Shown in pieces: positions 1-5,799 of a DNA stretch of 7,115 nt. Both the position numbers and the translations under genes were made by a program. Below the pieces are notes generated by a model. It searched no databases and was not told where the DNA came from. It saw only the letters and a list, made by a program, of their open reading frames with translations. The DNA comes from Promicromonosporaceae bacterium (GTDB lineage Bacteria > Actinomycetota > Actinomycetes > Actinomycetales > Cellulomonadaceae). The DNA is taken from assembly GCA_009782865.1 (NCBI GenBank), contig WRIF01000079.1, positions 1 to 7,115 on the forward strand. The letters run 5' to 3'. Position 1 is the stretch's first letter. Every line of letters starts with the position of its first letter.

Positions 1-573
1 GAGGTGGTCCACTCCGTTCCCGGGGTAACCGAGGCGAACCTGGTGTTTACCCCCGGCTCTATCGACGTGGCCGTGCTCGACGTACACCTGCCCGACGGCA
101 ACGGGGTCTCGCTCGGGGTGCAACTCCAGCGCCAAGACCCAAACCTGGCGATCATGCTCCTGTCCTCAGAAGACGTCATGGGCCTGTTTACCTCGGTGCA
201 GGCCGAGGTGCCCAAGCCGTGGAGCTACCTGTCCAAGCGCTCGGCCTTCGCCCGGGACGTCCTAACCCGCGCCATCGTCACCACCGCCGAAGGCACCGCG
301 GTGATCGACCCCTACCTGGTGCAGCGCTCGGAGCCGCGGGCGGGCTCCCCGGTGGCCTCGCTCACCCCCGCCCAGTTCGGGGTGCTGCGCCTCGTTGCCG
401 AGGGACTCTCCAATCAGGCGGCCGCCGAACGGCTCGGCATCAACACCCGCTCGGTAGAAAGCCACCTGAAGTCGATCTACCAGAAGCTGGGAATCGGCGA
501 TGACGGTGCCAACCGTCGGGTCGCCGCCGTGCTCACCTTCATCGAGCAAACTGGGCGCAACTGGCGGAGCTGA
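1..573 (+). CDS. LuxR/NarL-family response regulator (5' truncated by window edge)
   Basis: DNA-binding output half of a two-component system, expected to be phosphorylated by the kinase encoded immediately downstream. The frame is open from base 1, so about 20-30 N-terminal residues, including the usual acidic pair of the receiver, lie outside the window. In window codons, the receiver shows the phosphoacceptor Asp at codon 27 in VAVLDVHLPDGNG, the conserved Ser in LLSSED, and the conserved Lys at codon 79 in SYLSKR. A LuxR-type helix-turn-helix follows at about codons 121-165, starting LTPAQFGVLRLVAEGLSNQ and containing the recognition-helix pattern NTRSVESHLKSIYQKLGI. The GTG at base 4 is probably internal, because a complete receiver needs more sequence upstream. 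The stop overlaps the kinase start (TGATG), which implies translational coupling. The target genes cannot be inferred. Confidence 0.93.
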   Translation, partial: EVVHSVPGVTEANLVFTPGSIDVAVLDVHLPDGNGVSLGVQLQRQDPNLAIMLLSSEDVMGLFTSVQAEVPKPWSYLSKRSAFARDVLTRAIVTTAEGTAVIDPYLVQRSEPRAGSPVASLTPAQFGVLRLVAEGLSNQAAAERLGINTRSVESHLKSIYQKLGIGDDGANRRVAAVLTFIEQTGRNWRS

Positions 574-2039
574 TGGGGCAGCTTGCGCGGGCGCTCGGCA
601 TCTCCTCAGACACTTCTCTGAGTGGGGTGTCCCCGCCTTCGCGCCTACGAAGGCTGTTGCTCAATCCGGCGGCACTGGCGTTCTGGACCTCACTCCTCAA
701 CATCGCCCTGTACTCCGTCGTCTCCCTGACGGTATTGGGCGGTTGGGGAAATTTCGAGGTGATCGGCGACGACGGAAGCCACACCGCCTTCTGCGCGGTC
801 TCCGCCCTGCTGGCAATCAACATAGCCGCCGGCCTCGCCGCGACGCTCATCACCTTTGCCTTCCGGCCGATGCAGCGCAGCATCCTGGCGCGCTACCTGA
901 TCATCGCCGTCGCGGCGGTAATCATCGCCCCGCCTCGCATGCTCGCCCTCCAGGGGGTTCCCGCCACCCCGGCCACGCAGGGCTACTACGTCGCCACCCT
1001 CATCACCGGTTTTGTCTTTGCCTTCGTGGGCATCGGTAGCGCCATCCTCTTCGCCTCCCTGATGATGGCCGCCCAAGAACAGCAGGCCGCCCGCCTCCTG
1101 TCCGCCCAGAACTCGGCCCAGGTGATCGAGGAACTGCAGGTCGAGGAGTTGCGGGTTCGCCGCTGGATTGCCGACCGCCTCCACGGCAACCTGCAGTTCC
1201 AGTTGGTGACCGTGGTGGCCGCGCTCGACCGCATTGCCGACCGGATCGACTCCCCCGACAACGACAACTCCTCCTCCAGTGAGGAGCTGCGCAGCCTGGC
1301 CGAGCGGCTAGAGGAAATCCGCGAGGTGGAGATCCGCTCCCTGTCTCACTCGGTGATGCCCCCCGGCATCGAGACCGGGGCCACCAACGCGGTCAAGTTC
1401 ATGCTGCAAAAGCTGCCCAGCGACATCGAGACCTCCCTGATCTACGGGCCGGGCGCCCGCGGCATCCTCGCCGACCTCGATTCCACCCTCCGAGAGGCCG
1501 GCCTTTCGCGCTACACCGCTGGGGAGGGAGAGTGGTCTCGTGGCGAGCGCCAGGTTCTGCCGCTGGCCGACCGCCTGGTCGCCACCTACGCCGTCGAGGA
1601 GGGCATCACCAACGCCCTTAGGCATGGTCGGGCCACCAAGGTGCGGGTCTGGTGCGACATCCTTCCGCCGACGGAGGCCGATGCCCTCCCCACGGCCCGC
1701 ATCCTGGAGATGATTGTCGACGACAACGGCTCCGGCCTTCCCAGCGTGACCCCCCCTGCCGGGGCGGGCCAAGACGCTGCGGGCCAGGAGGCCGCGGCCG
1801 GCTCGACGGCAGGCAAGGACGGCCCTTCCCTGGTCTTCTCGGGCCTGTCCCGCCACCGCGACCGCATCCGCTCCCGGGGCGGAGACTTCAGTGTGATTCC
1901 CGGCCCGCTCGGCGGCGCGCGCCTGCGCTTCACGTTGCCGTTCGACATCCAGGGGCACCCCGACATCCACATCACCCAGGCCACCGGCACCGGCGTCCCG
2001 CCGTCCGAGGCCCTCGTCGGCCAGGACGTCCTCAGCTAG
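573..2039 (+). CDS. Membrane sensor histidine kinase, LuxR-regulator partner
   Basis: Inner-membrane sensor kinase of 488 aa, expected to phosphorylate the upstream regulator. Four hydrophobic segments lie at about residues 34-56, 72-97, 106-126 and 138-165. A helical linker then leads into the phosphoacceptor helix, RRWIADRLHGNLQ, with His204. The HATPase_c-type domain has an N-box (EEGITNALRHG, Asn347), a G1 box (VDDNGSGLP, residues 382-390) and a glycine-rich G2-like segment at about 423-437, ending in LRFTLPF. Two oddities stand out. The residue after the phospho-His is Gly instead of the Asp/Glu usual in HisKA_3 kinases. An Ala/Gly/Gln-rich insertion (about 391-418) sits where the ATP lid should be. 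No extracellular sensor domain is visible, so the signal is probably membrane-borne or intramembrane. The start is set by the TGATG overlap; a GGAG lies only 3 nt upstream. The last five codons fall within a 15-bp repeat array. The signal is unknown. Confidence 0.9.
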   Translation: MGQLARALGISSDTSLSGVSPPSRLRRLLLNPAALAFWTSLLNIALYSVVSLTVLGGWGNFEVIGDDGSHTAFCAVSALLAINIAAGLAATLITFAFRPMQRSILARYLIIAVAAVIIAPPRMLALQGVPATPATQGYYVATLITGFVFAFVGIGSAILFASLMMAAQEQQAARLLSAQNSAQVIEELQVEELRVRRWIADRLHGNLQFQLVTVVAALDRIADRIDSPDNDNSSSSEELRSLAERLEEIREVEIRSLSHSVMPPGIETGATNAVKFMLQKLPSDIETSLIYGPGARGILADLDSTLREAGLSRYTAGEGEWSRGERQVLPLADRLVATYAVEEGITNALRHGRATKVRVWCDILPPTEADALPTARILEMIVDDNGSGLPSVTPPAGAGQDAAGQEAAAGSTAGKDGPSLVFSGLSRHRDRIRSRGGDFSVIPGPLGGARLRFTLPFDIQGHPDIHITQATGTGVPPSEALVGQDVLS

Positions 2040-2098
2040 AACGCCCTCGGCTGGGTTACTCTCGACTGGGTTACTCTCGGCCGGACGCCCTCGGCTAG
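2024..2098 (+). repeat. Degenerate 15-bp tandem repeat spanning the kinase stop codon
   Basis: Five 15-nt units start at 2024, 2039, 2054, 2069 and 2084, the last with a 1-nt deletion. Unit 2 reads GAACGCCCTCGGCTG. Units 3 and 4 share an exact 14-nt word (CTGGGTTACTCTCG at 2051-2064 and 2066-2079). Units 1 and 5 are near copies (GGACGTCCTCAGCTAG and GGACGCCCTCGGCTAG). A weaker sixth unit may sit upstream at 2009-2023, matching unit 1 at 10 of 15 positions. The TAG that ends the kinase lies in unit 1. The homologous codon is TGG in units 2 and 3. Confidence 0.8.
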
Positions 2099-2114
2099 GG
2101 CGCCCGGGGCCGGG

Positions 2115-2540
2115 TCAGCCCGCCAGGTCGCGCCAACCGGGAAGCACCCGCTCCAGGGCGTCCGCCAGGTCGATCGACTCGCCATCGCGCCCGCCCTCGC
2201 CCAGCACCAACGGGGGCCGACTCGGGTCGGGCTGGCAGCCCAACAGGCGATCCCGCGGGCTCAAGGGGGCGATCAAGAGGTAGAAGTGTCCGTCTTCCCC
2301 CAGGGCGGCCGTCCGATTGGTGCGCAGATACCAGCCCCTTAAGGGGGTCTTGGCCACGCCCTTGCCCCCGTACCCGGTCACGCGCAGCGGCACCGGCCGG
2401 GGGCCGTGGGCGCGCACCACCGGCAAGAACTCGGCCAGCATCTCCTCGGCCTTCGCGTGCTGGGCGTCGCGCCGCTCCTGGAGGCGCTCGTGCTGAAAGT
2501 GCGCCGCTTGGCTGCGGAAATCGGACCACTGACTGCTCAC
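2115..2540 (-). CDS. Conserved actinobacterial hypothetical protein, 141 aa
   Basis: I recognise this only as a type of uncharacterised protein seen in Actinobacteria; no function is assigned. The N-terminal third (about residues 1-45) is charged and probably helical, rich in Gln, Arg, Glu and Ala. The remainder looks like a compact fold with a Gly/Lys-rich stretch (GYGGKGVAKTPLRGWYLRTN), then a hydrophobic strand (HFYLLIAPLS), a Pro-rich loop, and a motif GEGGRDGESIDL near the C-terminus. There is no signal peptide or membrane segment, so it is probably cytoplasmic. The GTG start at 2540 is chosen because TAGGAT lies exactly 6 nt upstream on the minus strand, the geometry of a leaderless transcript. 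It diverges from the threonine aldolase across 42 bp and converges on the histidine kinase. Confidence 0.75.
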   Translation of the reverse strand: MSSQWSDFRSQAAHFQHERLQERRDAQHAKAEEMLAEFLPVVRAHGPRPVPLRVTGYGGKGVAKTPLRGWYLRTNRTAALGEDGHFYLLIAPLSPRDRLLGCQPDPSRPPLVLGEGGRDGESIDLADALERVLPGWRDLAG

Positions 2541-2546
2541 TCGGTG

Positions 2547-2552
2547 ATCCTA
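2547..2552 (-). promoter_or_regulatory. -10 element for the leaderless hypothetical gene
   Basis: On the minus strand TAGGAT is followed by six bases (CACCGA) and then the GTG start at 2540. A -10 ending at -7 puts the transcript start on the first base of the GTG. No Shine-Dalgarno sequence is present. No convincing -35 is visible. Confidence 0.55.
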
Positions 2553-2572
2553 CCGGCCGCGCCGCCGGTAGG
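2549..2572. promoter_or_regulatory. Perfect 9-bp inverted repeat between divergent promoters
   Basis: CCTACCGGC (2549-2557) and GCCGGTAGG (2564-2572) are exact reverse complements separated by 6 nt. Each arm contains most of one of the two opposed -10 elements, so the repeat may be partly a by-product of two similar promoters. It could also be an operator that controls both genes. Confidence 0.6.
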
Positions 2573-2574
2573 GT
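2569..2574 (+). promoter_or_regulatory. -10 element for the threonine aldolase gene
   Basis: TAGGGT is followed by eight bases and then the GTG start at 2583. With no Shine-Dalgarno motif in the gap, this suggests a leaderless or almost leaderless mRNA. A -35 placed 17 nt upstream would fall on the opposing gene's -10 box. Confidence 0.5.
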
Positions 2575-2582
2575 TTGGCCCC

Positions 2583-3662
2583 GTGAGCAACTTGCCCCCC
2601 TTCGGTTCTGACAACTACGCCCCGGTCCACCCAGAGGTGCTGCGGGCCCTCGAGGCGGCCAACTCCGGCTTTGCGGTGGCCTATGGCGACGACGACGTGT
2701 CCGCCGCGTGGGAGGCCTGCGCCGAGCGGCTCTTCGGGCCGGGCACCGTCACCTTCCCCGTCTTCAACGGCACCGGGGCCAACGTCGCCGCGCTAATGTC
2801 CACCGCCCCGCGCTGGGCCGGCGTCATCGCCTCCGACGTAGCCCACTGCCACACCGACGAGAACGGCGCCCCGGAGCGGGTGGGCGGGCTGAAGCTGCTC
2901 GTTTCCTCGAGCGTGGACGGCAAGCTGTCGGTTTCCGATGTGGAACGGTGGGCCTCCGAGCGCGACGACGTTCACCGCGCCCAGCCCTCCGTGCTCACCC
3001 TCACCCAGGCCACCGAGCTCGGCACCGTCTACACGCCTGAAGAGCTGCGCAACCTCACGGCGGCGGCCCACGGGCTGGGCATGGCCGTGCATGTAGATGG
3101 CGCGCGGCTCGCGAACGCCGCCGCCACGCTCGGCACCACCCTGCGGCAGGTCACCGCCGATCTAGGGGTGGACCTGATCTCGCTGGGCGCCGCCAAGAAC
3201 GGCGGCATGATTGGCGAGGCCATCGTCGTGGTTGGTCCTGATCAGGCCCCGACGGAGCGGGCCGCCGCCCACCGGGCCACCGCCGCCGCCGCGCTGCCCT
3301 ACCTGCGCAAGCAGACCATGCAGCTTGCCTCCAAGCACCGCTTCCTGGCGGCGCAGCTTCTGGCGCTGTTCGATGGCGACCTGTGGCTGCGCAATGCGAC
3401 CTCCGCCAACCTGGCCGCCCTGCGCCTCGGGGCCGGCCTGGCCGCCGTGCCGGGGGTGAGGGTCTCCCGGCCCACCGAGGCGAACGCGGTCTTCGCCACC
3501 ATGCCACAGGCCCTGGCCGACGAGGTGCGCCGTTTCACCCAGTTCTACGACTGGGCCCCCGGGGAGGAGCCCGACCGCACCGAGGTGCGGCTCATGTGCT
3601 CGTGGAACACCGGTAACGCGGAGGTGGATGCCCTGGTGGCGGCCTTCACCGCGGCCGCCTAG
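2583..3662 (+). CDS. Low-specificity L-threonine aldolase family PLP enzyme
   Basis: Fold-type I PLP enzyme of the beta-eliminating lyase/threonine aldolase family. Members cleave L-threonine or L-allo-threonine to glycine and acetaldehyde in the cytoplasm; the exact substrate is inferred. The 359-aa length is normal for the family. The N-terminus carries the family hallmark GSDNYAPVHPEVL followed by AYGDDDVS (34-41). FNGTGAN (61-67) contributes to cofactor binding, and His88 in VAHCHTDENGAPE is the likely PLP-stacking residue. Asp172 in HVDGARLANA should contact the pyridine nitrogen. Lys205 in SLGAAKNGGMIGEA is the expected Schiff-base lysine. The frame stays open upstream to 2406, but the family N-terminus begins near 2583 and a -10 box sits just before it, so GTG 2583 is preferred. 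An upstream start would overlap the divergent gene. Confidence 0.9.
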   Translation: MSNLPPFGSDNYAPVHPEVLRALEAANSGFAVAYGDDDVSAAWEACAERLFGPGTVTFPVFNGTGANVAALMSTAPRWAGVIASDVAHCHTDENGAPERVGGLKLLVSSSVDGKLSVSDVERWASERDDVHRAQPSVLTLTQATELGTVYTPEELRNLTAAAHGLGMAVHVDGARLANAAATLGTTLRQVTADLGVDLISLGAAKNGGMIGEAIVVVGPDQAPTERAAAHRATAAAALPYLRKQTMQLASKHRFLAAQLLALFDGDLWLRNATSANLAALRLGAGLAAVPGVRVSRPTEANAVFATMPQALADEVRRFTQFYDWAPGEEPDRTEVRLMCSWNTGNAEVDALVAAFTAAA

Positions 3663-3675
3663 CCTGCCGCGGAAC

Positions 3676-3700
3676 GCGCCTGGCCTCGGGCGAGGGGCGC
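3676..3700 (+). terminator. Weak hairpin after the threonine aldolase gene
   Basis: GCGCC (3676-3680) pairs with GGCGC (3696-3700), and CCTC (3684-3687) with GAGG (3692-3695). There is a 3-nt bulge and a 4-nt loop. It starts 14 nt after the stop codon. No T-tract follows, so termination is only a guess. Confidence 0.28.
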
Positions 3701-3745
3701 CACCGCCGTGTCCGTGATCGGCCCCAAAGTGGGCGGGCCAGGACG

Positions 3746-3775
3746 TAGACCACCCAGCGGCCCACGTACTACCGT
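3746..3775 (+). promoter_or_regulatory. Promoter of the amidase gene
   Basis: A -10 box TACCGT (3770-3775) ends exactly 6 nt before the ATG at 3782, so transcription should begin on the A of the start codon. A -35-like TAGACC (3746-3751) matches TTGACA at four of six positions with an 18-nt spacer. No Shine-Dalgarno sequence is present. Confidence 0.55.
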
Positions 3776-3781
3776 GGCGGC

Positions 3782-5251
3782 ATGGCTGAACTACACGAAC
3801 TCACGGCGCTGGCCCTGCGCAAGGCCCTCCTCACGGGAGAGGTCTCGCCCACCGCGGTCACCGAACACTTCCTGCGACGGATCGCGGAGCGCGATCCTTC
3901 CCTGGGCGCCTTCGTCCAGGTGACCGCCGAGGCCGCCCGGCAGCGGGCGGAGAGCCTGGAGCAGGGCCGCCCCGGCGCCGCGCAGGCCGGGCTATGGGGG
4001 ATGCCCAGCGCCGACAAGGACCTGTCCGACCGGGCCGGGGTGCCCACCGGATTCGGCTCGCGCGCCTTCGCCGACGAGTACGCCTACACGCCCGCGGTCA
4101 GCGACGCGCTGGTGACCCAACTGGACCAGGCGGGCATCGTCTCCCTGGGCAAGACGGCCACGCCGGAGTTCGGCCTCTCCCCCTTCACCGAGACGCAGGT
4201 CTTGGGGGCCACGCGCAACCCGTGGGACCTGACCCGCACCTCCGGCGGTTCCAGCGGCGGGGCCGCCGTGGCGGTGGCCGCCGGGATGCTGCCGGTGGCT
4301 CCGGGAAGCGATGGGGGCGGCTCCATCAGGATCCCCGCCGCCGCCTGCGGCCTGGTGGGGCTCAAGCCGACGCGCGGCCTGCTGCCGGCCGGGGGCGGCG
4401 TCGACGCCCTGGGCGGACTGACCACCGCCGGCCCGCTGGCCCGCAACACCGCAGATGCCGCCCTCCTGCTAGAGGCGATGATCACGCGGGACGCCGCGGG
4501 AAGGGCGGCGTATCCGCTCTCGCTGCGCTTCCCGGCTGCCGCGGCGGGCACCTACCTGTCCGCCGCCCTGGGCGGGCAGACCGGCCGCCTGCGCATCGGC
4601 GTGAGCACGTTCTCCCCCTGGGAAGACCCCTACGAGATCGTCGCCTCCCCCGAGGCGCTGTCTGCCCTGCATGCCGGGGTGGACACCCTGGCCGGGCTTG
4701 GCCACGAGCTGGAGCAGGCGCCGCGGGAGCTCGAACCCTCCTTCACGGCGATCTTCCGCACCCTGTGGATGGTGGGGGCGGCCACCATCCCGCTGGATGA
4801 CCCCGCGCAGCTGGCCCGGCTGGAGCCCCTGACCCAGTGGCTGCTGTCCACCGGCCGCACCCTCGGGGCGCGCCACCTGGCCGACACCCTGGCCGCGCTC
4901 TCCCGGTTCGAGCGCAACACCCTGGAGTGGATCGCCCCCTACGACGTCATCGTGCTGCCGGGGCTCGGCACGGTGCCGCCGCCGCTGGGCTGGTTCGACC
5001 CGCAGGACGGGGAGCGCTCCTTTGAGCAGCAATGCCAATTCACCCCGTACACGGCGGTGGCCAACGCCGCGGGCCTGCCCGCCCTCACGGTGCCGATCGA
5101 ATGGACCGCCCCCACCGAGACGGCCCCCCTTGGCCTGCCGATGGGCATCCAGCTGTTGGGCAATCCCGGCTCTGAGGCAACCCTGTTGGCCCTGGCCGGC
5201 CAGCTGGAGCAGGTGTTGGACTGGACGGACCGCCACCCGCCGCTGTGGTAG
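3782..5251 (+). CDS. Amidase-signature (AS) family amide hydrolase
   Basis: Hydrolyses an amide bond with a Ser-cisSer-Lys triad; the substrate cannot be told from sequence. All three catalytic residues are visible: Lys79 in [12 protein letters not shown], the bridging Ser157 in SGGSSGGAA, and the nucleophile Ser181 in [13 protein letters not shown]. The 24-residue spacing of the two serines equals that in FAAH (217/241). The AS core is followed by [10 protein letters not shown], and a normal C-terminal segment contains [18 protein letters not shown]. At 489 aa it is full length. There is no signal peptide, so it is cytoplasmic. It is less likely to be GatA: no gatC or gatB is adjacent, and the sequence more resembles stand-alone amidases. 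The ATG at 3782 is supported by a -10 box 6 nt upstream. It is transcribed apart from the aldolase (119-nt gap) and the cold-shock gene. Confidence 0.92.
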   Translation: MAELHELTALALRKALLTGEVSPTAVTEHFLRRIAERDPSLGAFVQVTAEAARQRAESLEQGRPGAAQAGLWGMPSADKDLSDRAGVPTGFGSRAFADEYAYTPAVSDALVTQLDQAGIVSLGKTATPEFGLSPFTETQVLGATRNPWDLTRTSGGSSGGAAVAVAAGMLPVAPGSDGGGSIRIPAAACGLVGLKPTRGLLPAGGGVDALGGLTTAGPLARNTADAALLLEAMITRDAAGRAAYPLSLRFPAAAAGTYLSAALGGQTGRLRIGVSTFSPWEDPYEIVASPEALSALHAGVDTLAGLGHELEQAPRELEPSFTAIFRTLWMVGAATIPLDDPAQLARLEPLTQWLLSTGRTLGARHLADTLAALSRFERNTLEWIAPYDVIVLPGLGTVPPPLGWFDPQDGERSFEQQCQFTPYTAVANAAGLPALTVPIEWTAPTETAPLGLPMGIQLLGNPGSEATLLALAGQLEQVLDWTDRHPPLW

Positions 5252-5392
5252 GGAGTCCTGATTCGCATCCGCCCCGGCGATGGCGTAACGTAGGCGGCTG
5301 TTGCAGTGCCCGTAAGTCCTGAACGCCGCTGGCGTTCTGCGCAGGTCAGACCGCAGAAGATGTGCGGGAAGGCCGGCGAACCTTGCTAGACC

Positions 5393-5455
5393 CAAGAGTT
5401 GATCGATTACCGCAGTGTGACGGATGGCCCCGATAGGCGGGGCGATCAACTCTTG
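5393..5455 (+). promoter_or_regulatory. 13-bp perfect stem abutting the csp ribosome binding site
   Basis: CAAGAGTTGATCG (5393-5405) and CGATCAACTCTTG (5443-5455) are exact reverse complements. The 37-nt loop contains a smaller hairpin (CCCC 5428-5431, GGGG 5439-5442). The right arm runs directly into the Shine-Dalgarno GAAGGAG (5455-5461). CCTT at 5381-5384 could pair with AAGG at 5456-5459, extending the helix over the ribosome binding site with an 8-nt bulge on the left. No T-tract follows, so this is not a standard terminator. Confidence 0.7.
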
Positions 5456-5461
5456 AAGGAG
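5455..5461 (+). promoter_or_regulatory. Strong Shine-Dalgarno sequence of the csp gene
   Basis: GAAGGAG lies 7 nt before the ATG at 5469. This is the best ribosome binding site in the window and contrasts with the apparently leaderless starts nearby. It fixes the csp start. Confidence 0.85.
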
Positions 5462-5468
5462 AGCAGTA

Positions 5469-5672
5469 ATGGCAACTGGCACCGTGAAGTGGTTTAACGC
5501 GGAAAAGGGCTACGGCTTCATCGCCCCCGAAGACGGCTCGGCGGACGTGTTCGCGCACTACTCGGCCATCCAGTCCAATGGCTACCGCAGCCTGGAGGAG
5601 AACCAGCGCGTCGAGTTCGACGTGACCGAGGGCCCGAAGGGCCTGCAGGCGGACAACATCCGCCCGCTCTGA
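5469..5672 (+). CDS. csp: Cold-shock protein, CspA family
   Basis: A 67-aa single cold-shock domain (OB fold) that binds single-stranded RNA and DNA and acts as an RNA chaperone in the cytoplasm. It is complete. The N-terminal strand is [17 protein letters not shown], with the RNP1 core KGYGFI at 13-18. RNP2 is DVFAHYSAI at about 26-34, with Tyr where many homologues have Phe. The chain ends [13 protein letters not shown], as usual for the family. The start follows a strong Shine-Dalgarno sequence. It stands alone, with a long structured leader upstream and a strong terminator 12 nt downstream. The leader suggests post-transcriptional control, but cold induction cannot be assumed because many actinobacterial csp genes are constitutive. 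Confidence 0.97.
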   Translation: MATGTVKWFNAEKGYGFIAPEDGSADVFAHYSAIQSNGYRSLEENQRVEFDVTEGPKGLQADNIRPL

Positions 5673-5682
5673 TCGAACGAAG

Positions 5683-5717
5683 AGGCCGGACCCCTGGAGG
5701 GGTCCGGCTTTTTCTTT
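5683..5717 (+). terminator. Rho-independent terminator of the csp gene
   Basis: GCCGGACCCC (5685-5694) and GGGGTCCGGC (5699-5708) form a perfect 10-bp GC-rich stem with a TGGA tetraloop. It is followed by TTTTTCTTT (5709-5717). Weak A-T and G-T pairs extend the base. Confidence 0.95.
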
Positions 5718-5732
5718 GTCCGGCCCTTCGCC

Positions 5733-5738
5733 TAGGGT
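5733..5738 (+). promoter_or_regulatory. -10 element upstream of the LmeA-like gene
   Basis: TAGGGT is followed by 7 nt and then GTG at 5746, which suggests a leaderless transcript beginning at that GTG. The -35 region would fall on the T-tract of the csp terminator and has no good match. The same hexamer precedes the threonine aldolase gene. Confidence 0.5.
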
Positions 5739-5745
5739 GTACGAC

Positions 5746-5799
5746 GTGTCAGCACCCGTGGGCCTTGCCCGGCAGCCCCTGAGGCGCCCCCATGTCTAG
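5746..5799 (+). CDS. Possible 17-codon leaderless upstream ORF
   Basis: The GTG at 5746, 7 nt after a TAGGGT box, opens a 17-codon frame (VSAPVGLARQPLRRPHV) that stops at TAG 5797-5799. The stop lies 8 nt inside the region shared with the downstream ATG at 5792 (ATGTCTAG), so translation of the two could be coupled. The peptide has no Cys, Trp or His run of the kind seen in attenuator leaders. A competing reading is that GTG 5746 is the real start of the LmeA-like gene and a one-base insertion in the CCCCC run at 5787-5791 has broken the frame. Removing one base joins the frames into a basic N-terminal extension before the membrane helix. Confidence 0.35.
   Translation: MSAPVGLARQPLRRPHV

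Larger units (their letters stand above)
5252..5468 (+). promoter_or_regulatory. Leader and promoter region of the cold-shock gene
   Basis: This 217-nt gap has no supportable gene. A possible promoter is TTCGCA (5262-5267), an 18-nt spacer and TAACGT (5286-5291), which would give a leader of roughly 170 nt. A 7-bp perfect hairpin (GAACGCC 5321-5327, GGCGTTC 5331-5337, loop GCT) lies midway, followed by the long stem before the gene. A long structured 5' UTR is known for cspA-type genes; the promoter call itself is weak. Confidence 0.4.

Noticed and set aside
1308..1970. Minus-strand frame of 220 codons under the histidine kinase
   Set aside because: It is the antisense of the kinase ATPase domain, with no motif of its own and a Gly/Arg/Ala-rich translation.
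2406..2582. N-terminal extension of the threonine aldolase from an upstream ATG
   Set aside because: It would run antisense through the start of the divergent hypothetical gene. The added residues have no family match, and the family N-terminus begins just after GTG 2583.
3663..3781. Possible small gene between the aldolase and the amidase, such as the GTG at 3708
   Set aside because: That frame runs through the amidase start out of phase, with a biased translation and no ribosome binding site. The gap is better explained by a hairpin and a promoter.
4469..5482. Long open frame on the minus strand (337 codons) under the amidase and csp leader
   Set aside because: It lies antisense to a full-length amidase with all catalytic residues. 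Its translation is low-complexity Gly/Arg/Gln-rich, as expected from an antisense frame in high-GC DNA.
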